From contig CAILLX010000175.1 of the NCBI GenBank assembly GCA_903835185.1, forward strand, positions 1 through 49,181: a DNA stretch of 49,181 bases. The letters are read 5' to 3'. The notes beneath the pieces were generated by a model. The model had not been told where the DNA came from and searched no databases. It saw nothing but the letters and a program-made list of their open reading frames with translations. The position numbers and the translations under genes were made by a program. Shown piece by piece: positions 15,128 to 24,072 of the stretch (the stretch's first letter is position 1; every line of letters starts with the position of its first letter). This DNA comes from an uncultured bacterium (GTDB lineage: Bacteria > Cyanobacteriota > Vampirovibrionia > Obscuribacterales > Obscuribacteraceae).

Positions 15128-17284
15128 ATGAGTAAAAAGACAATTAACCTGGTTCTTGGGATTCATAACCACCAGCCCTATGGCAATTTCGATCATGTGA
15201 TTGAGCATGCTTGCGAACGTTGCTATCTACCGTTTTTGCAAGTGCTGGAGCGGCATCCGAAAATCAAATTCTCTTTGCATTTCACAGGCTTTCTTCTTGA
15301 CTGGATCTCGCATAGCTATCCAGAGATTATTCACGCCATTGACAGCCTGGTCGCCAAGGGGCAGGTGGAGCTAGTGACTGGCGGGTATTATGAGCCGATC
15401 CTTGCCACTATCCCCGATAGCGACAAGATTGGACAGATAAAAAAGCTGACCAGTTATCTCCATAAGCTTTTTGATCGTGAGGGAAAGATTCTTGATGTCA
15501 CTGGCATGTGGTTGGCTGAGCGGGTATGGGAACCGCACCTGCCGCGTGCTCTGTCGGCGGCGGGAGTGAAATATGTTTGTCTGGATGATTCGCATTTCAA
15601 AGGTGTCGGCATGGCCGATCAAGATCTTTTGCGCTCATACGTCACAGAAGAGCAGGGAGATACATTAGAGATCTTCCCTATTAATGAAAAGCTCAGATAT
15701 GTAATCCCATTTGGAGAGCCTGGTGTTGTCATAGATTATCTAAGATCGATTGCATCTGAAGATAGGCAACGTGGTGCTTTCTACTTTGACGATGGTGAGA
15801 AGTTCGGCATCTGGCCAGGAACTTATGACACTGTTTATACAAATAGATGGCTCGATCGATTCTTCGAGGCACTAGAAGCTAATCTCGACTGGATCCAAAT
15901 TAGTACCTTTGGTGAGTATCGCAAAGAGGCTGCTCCTGCCGGGCGTGTCTACTTGCCTACTGCTAGTTATATGGAGATGCTGGAATGGTCGTTGCCACCA
16001 GAGAAGGCCTCACTTCTCGAAGAGGCGCGCCATAAAGTGGAACCACAATATGCATCGTTTTTGCGTGGTGGCTTCTGGCGTTATTTTATGGTGAAGTATC
16101 CTGAAGTCAACAACCTTCACAAAAAGATGCTGCGTACAAGCCGGCAGCTGGAAGATATTGCTGCTACAGGCAAGCATCCTGCCGGTGTGCTCGATGCAGT
16201 AAAGGACAAGCTCTGGTCGGCTCAGTCTAACGATCCATACTGGCATGGAGTTTTTGGTGGGCTTTATCTAACTAATTTAAGAACAGCCAATTATCAGGCT
16301 CTTGTTGAAGCAGATGCAGCGCTTGATAAGCTGCGGCATGGGACAGCTGACTCAAGCTGGGTGGAAATCGAAACAGTCGATATAGACTGTGATGGTCAAA
16401 CTGAAATTGTAGTCAAGACACCAACTTGCAACTACTATCTGGCACCGGCTTATGGCGGAGCAATGTTTGAGCTGGACTACAAGCCCCGCCCGTTCAACTT
16501 TATTGACACTCTTGCTCGGCGCCCCGAAGCTTATCATGCCAAGCTGAAAGATGCCAAGGTGCCTGGTGGAGACCAGACTGGTCCTGAATCGCTTGTAGCA
16601 AAAGAAGCAGATCTTGATAAGTATCTGGTTTATGACTGGCACCGCCGTCTCTGTCTGCTCGATCATTTTCTTGATTCAGGTGCTACTGTCGAAGGGATGA
16701 GCAGGGTTCAGTACGGTGAAAAAGGTGACTTTGTCAATCAACCGTTTGCTGTCAAGCAGATAGTTGAAGAGAAGAATCAGGTCAAAGTTGTGCTTGAACG
16801 TAAAGGTCATGTCTGGACAGGACATATGCGGACACCTGTTACTGTTGAGAAGAGCTATTCTTTCAGTTCTGCCTCTCAATCTGCAGTTGTCTCTTACACT
16901 CTGACAAACGGCGGGGTAGAAGCGGTTGACCTCTGGTTTGCTCCCGAATTCAATTTTAACTTTCTGGCACCGGATGCTGCCGATCGCTACTATTTCGACC
17001 CACCGAGCGGGTCCCATTTAAGCTTGCCGGCGCTCTCATCCCAGGGGGAGGTCTCGGGTCTATCAAGCATAGGTATTGCAGATGACTGGCTGGGTGTGAA
17101 GCTCATCCTTGCTTTTTCGCAACAGTGTGATCTCTGGCGTTTCCCGATTTATACAGTATCCAATTCTGAATATGGTTTTGAGCGTGTTTGTCAAGGCTCC
17201 TGTCTGCTTCCCAACTGGAAGATTCAGCTCGGCAGTGGTGCCAGCTGGTCTGTCAATTTGGATCTATCTATCAAGAAACTTTAG
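15128..17284 (+). CDS. GH57 4-alpha-glucanotransferase
   Basis: A 718-aa enzyme closely resembling archaeal GH57 4-alpha-glucanotransferase, which transfers maltooligosaccharides between alpha-1,4-glucans. The N-terminal catalytic domain starts with LGIHNHQPYGNFDHVIEHA (His13 and His15), then GGYYEPILATIP. The nucleophile region WLAERVWEP has Glu131, and the acid/base region FDDGEKFGIWPGTYD has Asp221/222. The C-terminal beta-rich DUF1925/DUF1926-type part (about 390-718) includes YDWHRRLCLLDHF and GDFVNQPF. No signal peptide is seen, so it acts in the cytosol on glycogen-type polymer. ATG 15128 has GGAGAGG just upstream; an in-frame TTG at 15107 overlaps the purD scar and is less likely. Confidence 0.9.
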   Translation: MSKKTINLVLGIHNHQPYGNFDHVIEHACERCYLPFLQVLERHPKIKFSLHFTGFLLDWISHSYPEIIHAIDSLVAKGQVELVTGGYYEPILATIPDSDKIGQIKKLTSYLHKLFDREGKILDVTGMWLAERVWEPHLPRALSAAGVKYVCLDDSHFKGVGMADQDLLRSYVTEEQGDTLEIFPINEKLRYVIPFGEPGVVIDYLRSIASEDRQRGAFYFDDGEKFGIWPGTYDTVYTNRWLDRFFEALEANLDWIQISTFGEYRKEAAPAGRVYLPTASYMEMLEWSLPPEKASLLEEARHKVEPQYASFLRGGFWRYFMVKYPEVNNLHKKMLRTSRQLEDIAATGKHPAGVLDAVKDKLWSAQSNDPYWHGVFGGLYLTNLRTANYQALVEADAALDKLRHGTADSSWVEIETVDIDCDGQTEIVVKTPTCNYYLAPAYGGAMFELDYKPRPFNFIDTLARRPEAYHAKLKDAKVPGGDQTGPESLVAKEADLDKYLVYDWHRRLCLLDHFLDSGATVEGMSRVQYGEKGDFVNQPFAVKQIVEEKNQVKVVLERKGHVWTGHMRTPVTVEKSYSFSSASQSAVVSYTLTNGGVEAVDLWFAPEFNFNFLAPDAADRYYFDPPSGSHLSLPALSSQGEVSGLSSIGIADDWLGVKLILAFSQQCDLWRFPIYTVSNSEYGFERVCQGSCLLPNWKIQLGSGASWSVNLDLSIKKL

Positions 17285-17362
17285 GACGCCAGGAGCTATC
17301 TGAGCGCTTACAATAGATGAGAATGAAGCTGCGGCAGAATTATCAAGAAGGAAGTTGTCACC

Positions 17363-18259
17363 ATGTTTCCAGCTTACTTAATCAGAGCAAGTATTGATTG
17401 GGTGCGTCACAATGAACAGTTTCAGGACTCGAACCCGTATTCGCGCTGCCAGGAGGTTGTTAAGGTCTGTGAGCAGCTCTGGGAGCAACAGATTGGCAAG
17501 GCTGACCTTTATCTGCTGGAGCCTGCTTCTGTAGCTGGTTACTGGGCTGAGTTCTTTCATGCTGAAGATCCGTTGCTTGATGAGAAGGAATGGAAAGAAG
17601 GGCTGATTAAACGTTCTGGACAGTATGACTCTTTTGATGAGTGGCAGGAATGGTTCAAACGCACCTATGCTCAGGTCTATAAAGACGACAATATCTGGGT
17701 TGGCGTCCTAATGAGCGCCTGGGCACATACTCATCAGTATGAGGTTTTATACACAGAGGATTCATGGGAGTTCCGTCCGTCCACCTCATATCTGCCTACT
17801 TCTGAAATGTGGCGCATTGAGCCGCATATGCAAACAGCAGGTGAAGTTCTTCAGGAGTTGTGGCAGGATGAGGTAGCTGCTTATAAGGCAATTGACTTTA
17901 CAATTGACGAGCAGAGCGTCAGCTACCTTGGTAAAGTCGAATGCTTAGGCATTGATCGCAAGCGCTTTTCAATAGTCTACCCGCCCAGAGCTAACAAGGA
18001 GCGGCAGCTTCTTGATGTCGGCGAGATGGTGGCTGACATAGTTCTACCTGCAGGCGATGACTGGTACAGGCATCTCGACAACATTATTTTTGCTGATGAT
18101 GTCATAGATATCACTGCTCTGGTCAACAGAGCTCAGTATGTTTTTGGTTCAAAGAGAAGGTTGTTAGAGCTGAGCGTTGATCAAGGGTATGACCAGGCAA
18201 AAATCCAAGTAGCTGCAGAAGGATGGTTGGCTTTTGAAGCTGAAAACGCTTCTGCTTGA
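17363..18259 (+). CDS. Hypothetical protein
   Basis: A 298-aa soluble protein rich in Trp, Asp and Glu, with no signal peptide or membrane segment. The N-terminal half is helical and aromatic (for example WAEFFHAEDPLLDEKEWKEG and FDEWQEWFKRTYAQVYKD). The C-terminal half is more beta-rich with an acidic segment VLPAGDDWYRHLDNIIFADD. I recognise no family or catalytic motif. GGAAG nine bases before the ATG supports the start. It follows the glucanotransferase by 78 bases on the same strand and converges on rsmG with 13 bases between the stop codons, so it may be co-transcribed with the glucanotransferase. Confidence 0.8.
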   Translation: MFPAYLIRASIDWVRHNEQFQDSNPYSRCQEVVKVCEQLWEQQIGKADLYLLEPASVAGYWAEFFHAEDPLLDEKEWKEGLIKRSGQYDSFDEWQEWFKRTYAQVYKDDNIWVGVLMSAWAHTHQYEVLYTEDSWEFRPSTSYLPTSEMWRIEPHMQTAGEVLQELWQDEVAAYKAIDFTIDEQSVSYLGKVECLGIDRKRFSIVYPPRANKERQLLDVGEMVADIVLPAGDDWYRHLDNIIFADDVIDITALVNRAQYVFGSKRRLLELSVDQGYDQAKIQVAAEGWLAFEAENASA

Positions 18260-18272
18260 AGGAGAAGTAGGC

Positions 18273-19037
18273 TTATGGCAGTGCTGAACCACCTAGTGGT
18301 GAGCGCTTGATCTGTGCAGTAGTGCGCGGATAACGCTCCGGGGTCTCACTTGTCTTTTCGATAATGAAAACAACATGCTCCTTGCCAAGCGGTTCGGATT
18401 GTATTGTCCGCACTTCTTTGAGCTGACCGCCGAGCAGTGGCAGTGCTTTTGCCGCCCGACTGCTCTCGGCTGTCACCTGAGCAGCTGACTTCTGGGACAG
18501 AAGGAGACCGCCTGTAAGCAAAAATGGCAGAGCCAGCTCCAAGACGAGATCAATCGCTCCCACTGCCCGGGCAGTGGCGGTAGCAAAGGTGCCCCTGAGC
18601 TGGCTTTTGTGAGCGAGCTCCTCTGCGCGGCCTGTTATGACCTGCACCCGCTCAGTAAGTTGCAGCTTTTCTGTCAAGAAATGGAGGAAACGTGTCTTCT
18701 TGCTAACCGACTCTATCAGACAGACAGATAGTGTCGGGTTCAGTAAAGCAAGTATGAGAGCAGGAAATCCAGCGCCGGAGCCGATGTCGACCAAACGGTT
18801 TGCTTGCGGTCTGTCTACAAGCTGGACAAGGGATAAAGCGTCCAGAATATGCTCTCTGACCACTCTCATAGGATCGGCAGAAGAGACCAGGTTGGTGTGC
18901 TCGTTGTAAATAGCAAGCTCGGTCAAAAAGATATGCAGAACCTCCATCTGGTCTGCTGTCAGGCAGACACCAAGCGCTGGAGCTTGCTGGCTTAAGAAAG
19001 AGAGAGCAGAGATTACTGTGTTAGTTTGTTCTTTCAA
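18273..19037 (-). CDS. rsmG: 16S rRNA (guanine527-N7)-methyltransferase
   Basis: A 254-aa SAM-dependent methyltransferase (GidB/RsmG) that modifies G527 of 16S rRNA. A helical N-terminal region with the family's YNEHTNLVSS and HILDALSLV precedes SAM motif I, VDIGSGAGFPALILALL, then the acidic strand SVCLIESVSKKTRFL and the family segment ATARAVGAIDLVLELALPFL. The last 25 residues (TTAQIKRSPLGGSAL) are a basic tail. It begins at TTG 19037, inside the end of the upstream gene, which it overlaps by 17 bases. The next in-frame ATG would remove about 30 residues including part of the conserved N-terminal helix. The two genes form one transcription unit. Confidence 0.93.
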   Translation of the reverse strand: MKEQTNTVISALSFLSQQAPALGVCLTADQMEVLHIFLTELAIYNEHTNLVSSADPMRVVREHILDALSLVQLVDRPQANRLVDIGSGAGFPALILALLNPTLSVCLIESVSKKTRFLHFLTEKLQLTERVQVITGRAEELAHKSQLRGTFATATARAVGAIDLVLELALPFLLTGGLLLSQKSAAQVTAESSRAAKALPLLGGQLKEVRTIQSEPLGKEHVVFIIEKTSETPERYPRTTAQIKRSPLGGSALP

Positions 19038-19569
19038 TGAATTGCCTGAAGAATTCCCGGCAAACAGTCATGATTGCCGCCCCGTCAACAACTTGACCAT
19101 TCTCTTGCCAACCAACCTGCTGCGTGCCTGGATCAAGGTAAGCCTCCAATTTGCGCACTGGCGAGGTACACACTTCATCCATCCGCACTGACATAGGCTC
19201 GCCGGTGGTTGCCAGTTCGATAAACTCAACAATACCACCGCAGCCGCGAATGCCAAAAACCCAGTCTTTGCGGCTGAATGTAAAAAAAGTTGACTCTTCA
19301 GCATATGTCAGATCGGGATCTTTCTCAAGGGCCCAGCGCTTGACCCGTTTTTGTATCCTGGTGGCTGTGACTTTACCGCCATCGCTCTGGATATACTTGT
19401 TAAACTCTTCGGCACAGGCGGAGATTACCATGTGTAGCTTGTCTATAAATGGTGCAGTTGCCAAGGACAGCTGCTTCTCCACCTCCATCTGGTGGTGCTG
19501 ATGCTCCTTGCGTTGCTGCTCCACAAGATTTGCCTGGTCGGCCAGTTCTTTAACCCAACTAAAGTCCAT
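19021..19569 (-). CDS. Hypothetical protein upstream of rsmG
   Basis: A 182-aa cytosolic protein. An N-terminal coiled-coil-like helix (VEQQRKEHQHHQMEVEKQL) leads into a helical segment (DKLHMVISACAEEFNKYIQS) and then a mixed beta region with FFTFSRKDWVFGIRGCGGIV and KLEAYLDPGTQQVGWQENG, ending CREFFRQFIERTN. No family is recognised. The ATG at 19569 has GAGGGA five bases upstream; the in-frame TTG before it is not needed. It overlaps rsmG by 17 bases, so the two are co-transcribed and probably translationally coupled, but nothing in the sequence links it to ribosome modification. Confidence 0.8.
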   Translation of the reverse strand: MDFSWVKELADQANLVEQQRKEHQHHQMEVEKQLSLATAPFIDKLHMVISACAEEFNKYIQSDGGKVTATRIQKRVKRWALEKDPDLTYAEESTFFTFSRKDWVFGIRGCGGIVEFIELATTGEPMSVRMDEVCTSPVRKLEAYLDPGTQQVGWQENGQVVDGAAIMTVCREFFRQFIERTN

Positions 19570-19572
19570 CAA

Positions 19573-19879
19573 ATCCCTCTTCTGGTCTCAACAGGCAGGT
19601 AGTTGTCGCCCTGGTCTGTCTAGTGAAAATGATACCGCTCTGCCGGCTGGTAAGTGTTGAACTAAGAGCACTGTTTTATGATCATGAGCTTTCTCCAGAC
19701 GGATGAAAATAATTTTGCTGCCAGGATGAGTAGCAAATTAGTAATTCATCTTATCTTGAGATCATAAATTTTTTCTTGGGCGTGGTAAACCTGACCAAGG
19801 AAGGAATAACTTATTCTGTGAGAAATAATATTTGGATTCCTGGTTGATCCCCTAAGGCAGTTGAGGTCGTTTCTGGAGA
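19573..19879. other. 307-bp intergenic region between divergent hypothetical genes
   Basis: It separates the divergent genes starting at 19569 (minus) and 19880 (plus), so it should hold both promoters, but no clear -35/-10 pair was found. A 29-codon frame at 19678-19767 has no ribosome binding site and no recognisable product. A+T content is higher than in the flanking genes. Confidence 0.5.
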
Positions 19880-21601
19880 ATGGTTGGCAAGCAACCCACA
19901 GCTGAACAAAGAATCGACCTGGAGTCCAGGGTACTGCTGGCAGCGCTTAAGCAGAGCATTGATCGTGGCGACGTGGACGGAGCAGCGCTTGCTCATACCC
20001 AGCTCTCTGGTTTGCTCACACGCAAGCAACAGGCTATCACTTGTTCAGATCTGCCGGCAGCAGGACAGCGCGGTTCAGATCGAGGGAGTATTGCTGAGTG
20101 TGTTGGGCGAAGAGTCTCAAGCGGGACTCCGCTGCCGCTGGGGCAAGCTGTCAGCCAACAGAGTCCAGCGGATGCTAAAGAGCTTGCTAGTGAGAAAAAC
20201 GTGGAAGTGCCCACTGGAGACGAAGATGCAGTTTCGGCTGTCGCAGCACAAGATGCCACGGCAGTGGACTGTGAGCCGACTGGTGTAGAGGCTGCTGCTG
20301 ACGCTGCTGACTCTGCAGTTGTACCTGCTGGCAGCTATTATGAGCTGCTTTCGGTGCTTCCCATCTCTACTTTTACAGTCATACATGTTCACTTTTTGCG
20401 CCAGGTGAGAAGACTGCTGCGTGAAAGAGCAGACAGAGATACGACAGTTTGGCAGTTTCGCGATCTGCTCAAAGCGCTGTGTGTGGCTCATGATGTGCTG
20501 AGAGATCCGCTCACTCGTACTGACTACGATTTTCGCTTGCTAGGTCTGCGTGGAGCTGGTGGAGCGGTGCAGGTCGCTATCCCTGCAGATGTGACTGAGA
20601 GGAACTTGAACAGGCGTCCGCTGCTCAAGATTGGTGAACTCCTTCAGTGCTCCGGCGTGCTTGATATTAAAGAGCTGGAGATTGCTGTCGACATGCATAA
20701 GGCCATGCCTGAGATGCCTTTTGGACAGTTTCTGGTGAGACAGGATTTCCTGACACAGAAAGTGCTCGATTCTGCTCTCCTTGGGCAGCGCTTGATTGCG
20801 GACGGAAAGATAACAGTCGCACAGTTCCAGGTGGTCATGCATGATGTTGGCTCTCTTAACACCTCCCTTGGCGATGCTCTTGTGGATAGAGGATGGGTCC
20901 CACTGGAGGATATAAATGCACGGGTACAAGATGATCCCTGGGACAGGAAGGTCCTGTTAACAGAGATACCCTGCCCGGTTTCTCACGCTAAAGTTGGCGG
21001 CGGAGAGAATAATTCACATTCGCCCGGACCGATTGCTGCCAGCAATGCTTTACCAAGCTGGGCTGGGCAGCTTGATTGGGAGGCAATTGATGAGCGGCAG
21101 TTGGCTCAGGATATGAGCGTACCGCCGGAGCAAGCAGCTTCCAGCTGGCAACTGGGTGCAGTAGAGCAAGCTGAATCTGCTCGCAGTGAACAAACTGAAA
21201 AAGAGCTTTCTCCTCTTGAGCTAACAGGCGGGACTATTGTTGGGCAACTAAAGAGCTCTGACAGTGATGCAAGTGTGCTCGAGTCGCTGTCAACATCTCT
21301 TGAAGAGTCCTTGGCGCTGGAGATTCATCGACTCGAGCTGGAAGGACCTCTTTTAGTTCGAGAGCCGGAAGACGACCTGGCAGGCATCGAACTTAACCTT
21401 GGCAGAGAAGCAGATCTGGCTGCTGGAGAGCTGGAGTCCCCGCCCTGGCCAGGAGAGATGAAACCAGCTACCAGAGGGAAGGGCGATCGTTCAAGCAAAA
21501 AAGTAAAACAGGATAAACAGTCGCAAGGACATTTGCGTGCCAAGCGTGCAAAGCAGCCGGGAGACTCTGGTCTAAGCAATCTTGACGATGATGTGAAGTA
21601 G
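19880..21601 (+). CDS. Hypothetical protein: degenerate J domain plus MshEN-like helical domain
   Basis: A 573-aa cytosolic protein. Residues 1-150 are a poorly conserved Ala/Ser/Glu-rich region. Residues about 152-222 read like a J domain from its start (SYYELLSVL) to its end (AHDVLRDPLTRTDYDFRLLG), but the HPD loop needed to stimulate Hsp70 ATPase is replaced by VHFLRQVRR. Residues 250-350 contain helical units (KIGELLQCSGVLDIKELEIA, then FGQFLVRQDFLTQKVLDSAL, then LGDALVDRGWV) with the L-G-x-x-L-V-x-x-G-x-(I/L)-(T/D) pattern of type II secretion/type IV pilus ATPase N-domains (MshEN, c-di-GMP-type). The rest is acidic, ending in a Lys-rich tail. The start has a close-set GGAG. The 3' end overlaps the convergent DUF47 gene by 30 bases. 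Confidence 0.78.
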   Translation: MVGKQPTAEQRIDLESRVLLAALKQSIDRGDVDGAALAHTQLSGLLTRKQQAITCSDLPAAGQRGSDRGSIAECVGRRVSSGTPLPLGQAVSQQSPADAKELASEKNVEVPTGDEDAVSAVAAQDATAVDCEPTGVEAAADAADSAVVPAGSYYELLSVLPISTFTVIHVHFLRQVRRLLRERADRDTTVWQFRDLLKALCVAHDVLRDPLTRTDYDFRLLGLRGAGGAVQVAIPADVTERNLNRRPLLKIGELLQCSGVLDIKELEIAVDMHKAMPEMPFGQFLVRQDFLTQKVLDSALLGQRLIADGKITVAQFQVVMHDVGSLNTSLGDALVDRGWVPLEDINARVQDDPWDRKVLLTEIPCPVSHAKVGGGENNSHSPGPIAASNALPSWAGQLDWEAIDERQLAQDMSVPPEQAASSWQLGAVEQAESARSEQTEKELSPLELTGGTIVGQLKSSDSDASVLESLSTSLEESLALEIHRLELEGPLLVREPEDDLAGIELNLGREADLAAGELESPPWPGEMKPATRGKGDRSSKKVKQDKQSQGHLRAKRAKQPGDSGLSNLDDDVK

Positions 21602-22207
21602 CTTTTCAGCTACCACATCAATTTTCTCTGCAATTTGGAGCATATATCTGTAAACTTCTCTGGTCTTGAGAATATGCTTGATGTCGTCAGCAGAGAAGAG
21701 CTGGCGGATAGCCTGGCGGTAAATTTTGGCAAAACGGGTCTCTGACTTGCGAGCCAGGTACGCTTCGTCTGAAGCTTCTTTCAAGTCCTCCTTGAGACTG
21801 GCAAATGCCAGGTGCAGACAGCGTGTTCCTTCCACGAGTACTTCTGCCATCGGGCGGAGGAAAGAGTCATGTGAAGAGACCTCAAGAGCCTCAACCTCAC
21901 GGACAACATATTTAGCTGCGTTGATTACTTCGTCAAGAAGAGCAGATAAATCATAGATATCTTCACGATCAAAAGGAGTGACAAAAGACTCGACAAGCTT
22001 GCGGCCTAGCTGCAACTTCAGCTCGTCGGCTTCCTTCTCCAGATCACGTACAAGCTGTCCACTATGATCTGAATCTTCATCAAGCCAGGATTTGAGAGCT
22101 TCCAAACCCTCGAGAGTTTTGGCTGCCTGCCGTTCAAGAAGGGCATAAAAGTCGGTAGGTGGCTCAAATAAAGGGGTTGACAACCAGCTGTTTCTTTTCT
22201 CTACCAT
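21572..22207 (-). CDS. DUF47 (PhoU-like/Pit accessory) family protein
   Basis: A 211-aa all-helical protein of the DUF47/PhoU_div family, recognised by the pattern FVTPFDREDIYDLSALLDEV in the first half and the C-terminal repeat of helices ending YRYMLQIAEKIDVVAEKLLH. Relatives usually accompany a PitA-type phosphate transporter and regulate or assist phosphate uptake; no Pit gene lies in this window. It is 27 bases downstream of the response-regulator gene on the same strand, probably one operon, so the regulator may act on it or share its signal. The start is ATG at 22207, with no strong SD. Its stop lies inside the convergent J-domain-like gene. Confidence 0.88.
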   Translation of the reverse strand: MVEKRNSWLSTPLFEPPTDFYALLERQAAKTLEGLEALKSWLDEDSDHSGQLVRDLEKEADELKLQLGRKLVESFVTPFDREDIYDLSALLDEVINAAKYVVREVEALEVSSHDSFLRPMAEVLVEGTRCLHLAFASLKEDLKEASDEAYLARKSETRFAKIYRQAIRQLFSADDIKHILKTREVYRYMLQIAEKIDVVAEKLLHIIVKIA

Positions 22208-22234
22208 GGCTGTACTATATCTGCACCATCTCCC

Positions 22235-23158
22235 TTATAAATTCTCTTCCAGTCTGGCATGCGACAGATAAAGGCGTAGAACAGTTGATAGCTGTTCGCA
22301 AATCAAGCGCACAACCTTTTGATCTCCTGCGTTGTATTTCTGATTGGGCCAGGGAATTACGACAAGCAGTCCTGCCCGATGTCCTGCTGTATCGATTGGT
22401 TGGGTTAGTGCATCTTCAAACGGCTGTCCTGATTTGGGCAGCTCCTCTCTGCATGGGGGCAGACCTAACTGCTGGCACAGTCTTGACACATAAAGCTTGA
22501 CGCTTGATTCGTGTCCTGACTTGGAGACGTCGATATTCAAACTTGAATATCGCCAGTGATTTACTACCAGAGCACAAGCTACATAGTTGAGAATAGAAGA
22601 TAGCAAAGTGAACAACTTCTCAGAGATAGCCTCAAGATCGAGACTGTCTTCGCCAATCTTACGTACCTCGTCCACAATTGTGAATTCAAATAAAAGTCTT
22701 TCCAGGAGCTGGTTCAATTTACCGTTAATCTCTTCAGGAGTAAGAGTGTGAGCCGGCTCTCCCAATGCTCGCAAACGTGGGCGCCCGATTGTTTCACCTA
22801 AAGACTCTTTGACTGCCTGAATCAAGCTTGTAAAACCAGGCTCTTTAGGTATATAGCGGTCTGCTCCTGATTTGAGCCCCCAGAAGCGATCGAGTGATCC
22901 GTCAAGCTTGGTCAAAAGGATGACCGGGGTTGATGACAGATCAGGGTCGTGCTTGACCAGACGGCATAACTGGTAACCGTTAATTCCAGACATAACAACA
23001 TCTGTGATGATGAGGTCAGGCTGTTCGTTATAGGCTCTGGCCAGTCCCTCAGCACCGTTTTTGGCCCCAATTACTGAGTACCCTTCTGTCTCCAGAGTGC
23101 GCTTAATTGTCAGCAGCTGTGTGGGGCTATCCTCAATCAATAAAAGTCTGTGGCTCAT
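22235..23158 (-). CDS. Response regulator with C-terminal GAF-like domain
   Basis: A 307-aa two-domain protein. The N-terminal receiver (1-125) has the acidic pair in LLLIEDS, the phosphoacceptor Asp in LIITDVVMSGINGYQL, Thr in VILLTKLDG and the conserved Lys in YIPKEPG. After a linker comes a helical segment with LNQLLERLLFEFTIVDEVRKIGE and then a GAF-like fold (residues 175-305). No DNA-binding domain is present, so output is probably through protein contacts or ligand sensing. It forms an apparent operon with the DUF47 gene 27 bases downstream. The hairpins at 23178-23265 lie immediately upstream and are candidate control sites. The ATG at 23158 gives the normal receiver start; the SD is weak. 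Confidence 0.88.
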   Translation of the reverse strand: MSHRLLLIEDSPTQLLTIKRTLETEGYSVIGAKNGAEGLARAYNEQPDLIITDVVMSGINGYQLCRLVKHDPDLSSTPVILLTKLDGSLDRFWGLKSGADRYIPKEPGFTSLIQAVKESLGETIGRPRLRALGEPAHTLTPEEINGKLNQLLERLLFEFTIVDEVRKIGEDSLDLEAISEKLFTLLSSILNYVACALVVNHWRYSSLNIDVSKSGHESSVKLYVSRLCQQLGLPPCREELPKSGQPFEDALTQPIDTAGHRAGLLVVIPWPNQKYNAGDQKVVRLICEQLSTVLRLYLSHARLEENL

Positions 23159-23177
23159 TCTCTGCCTTGTGAAATCG

Positions 23178-23206
23178 TTAATAGTAAGACATCAGCTTAC
23201 TATTAA
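23178..23206. promoter_or_regulatory. 11-bp perfect inverted repeat upstream of the response regulator
   Basis: TTAATAGTAAG (23178-23188) and CTTACTATTAA (23196-23206) are exact reverse complements around seven bases, starting 20 bases before the response-regulator ATG. It could be an operator or an RNA hairpin in the leader. Confidence 0.5.
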
Positions 23207-23237
23207 ATCGTATTGTCTTGTCCTCAGCATCCGCAAG

Positions 23238-23265
23238 GATTTCCTTTGGTTACTCTAAGGAAATC
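23238..23265. promoter_or_regulatory. 9-bp perfect inverted repeat upstream of the response regulator
   Basis: GATTTCCTT (23238-23246) and AAGGAAATC (23257-23265) pair perfectly with a ten-base centre, 30 bases beyond the previous repeat. It lies in a 390-bp gap between the divergent genes at 23158 and 23571 that holds no gene. A third small stem, CTATCT/AGATAG, lies at 23350-23365. Confidence 0.45.
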
Positions 23266-23570
23266 ACTTAGTCAATTTTAGCCTGAATCGGCAAGCAAAT
23301 TAGCCAACCCAAACTTGTTCTCTTTCTGGTAAACACACATGCCGGTTTGCTATCTGGTGAGATAGTACCGACGGTAGTGTTTTGAGGGGGTAGCATCTTA
23401 TTGATTGCAATTAAGGATTTCTAATCAGAGCTTGATTGGTTTTCAAGATATAAGGGTAAGTAATAGCAGACGACTTGAGAACGGCGCAATAACGTTTTAC
23501 CCAGTGAGCTTTCTAAACCTGTCACAGGGAGCGCTGGGACTGGTTTTAATTGGTTGAGGTGAATTTATTA

Positions 23571-24020
23571 GTGGATTCGTTACAGGGAAAATATATTAAA
23601 GCAGGACACACGGAAACACCTTTGACAGAGCTGCGCCTGCTGGCTCGTGATGATGTAGATAATATCCGTCGCAGGGTGGCTGAAAATGTCCGGACACCAC
23701 TTGACGTTTTGCTCGAGCTGGCAGTTGACGACAATGCTGAAGTGAGAATGGCAGTGGCTGACAATGTGCAAACTCCTGTCGAAACCCTCTGGTTGTTGTC
23801 TGGTGATGAGCATGCAGATGTACGCTACTCAATAGCGGAAAACCCTAGAGTGCCGTTAGCGATACTCCAGCTCTTGTGTCAAGATTCCAACCCTTATGTG
23901 AGTTCTCGTGCAGCTAGAACTCTGCGCATATTATCTTTGCCTCCTGGTAGCGATGCCAACATACACTCTGGTGATAAAACGCAGAGTAAGAATTACTGGA
24001 GTCAGCGCTGGTATAGATAA
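23571..24020 (+). CDS. Leucine-rich-repeat-variant (LRV) protein
   Basis: A 149-aa cytosolic protein composed of about four LRV/HEAT-like units of 22-24 residues, for example LRLLARDDVDNIRRRVAENV, LLELAVDDNAEVRMAVADNV and LWLLSGDEHADVRYSIAENP, then LQLLCQDSNPYVSSRAARTL. The repeated D-(D/N/E)-x2-(V/I)-R and A-(E/D)-N-(V/P) positions define the family; such solenoids bind proteins or act as scaffolds. The C terminus (about 25 residues) is polar and ends in WSQRWYR. The start is GTG at 23571, with GAGGT ten bases before; an in-frame TTG at 23550 is an alternative. No operon partner is obvious; it converges with the methyltransferase-like gene. Confidence 0.78.
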   Translation: MDSLQGKYIKAGHTETPLTELRLLARDDVDNIRRRVAENVRTPLDVLLELAVDDNAEVRMAVADNVQTPVETLWLLSGDEHADVRYSIAENPRVPLAILQLLCQDSNPYVSSRAARTLRILSLPPGSDANIHSGDKTQSKNYWSQRWYR

Positions 24021-24072
24021 GAAAGATTGTAAAGGCAGCTGTAGTAACTGACTGAGTGAAAGAAGAGCTTGG

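Noticed and set aside
17415-17440. On the minus strand, GGGTTCGAGTCCTG resembles a tRNA T-loop.
   Set aside because: It lies inside the coding sequence at 17363-18259 and no matching acceptor, D or anticodon stems are found around it.
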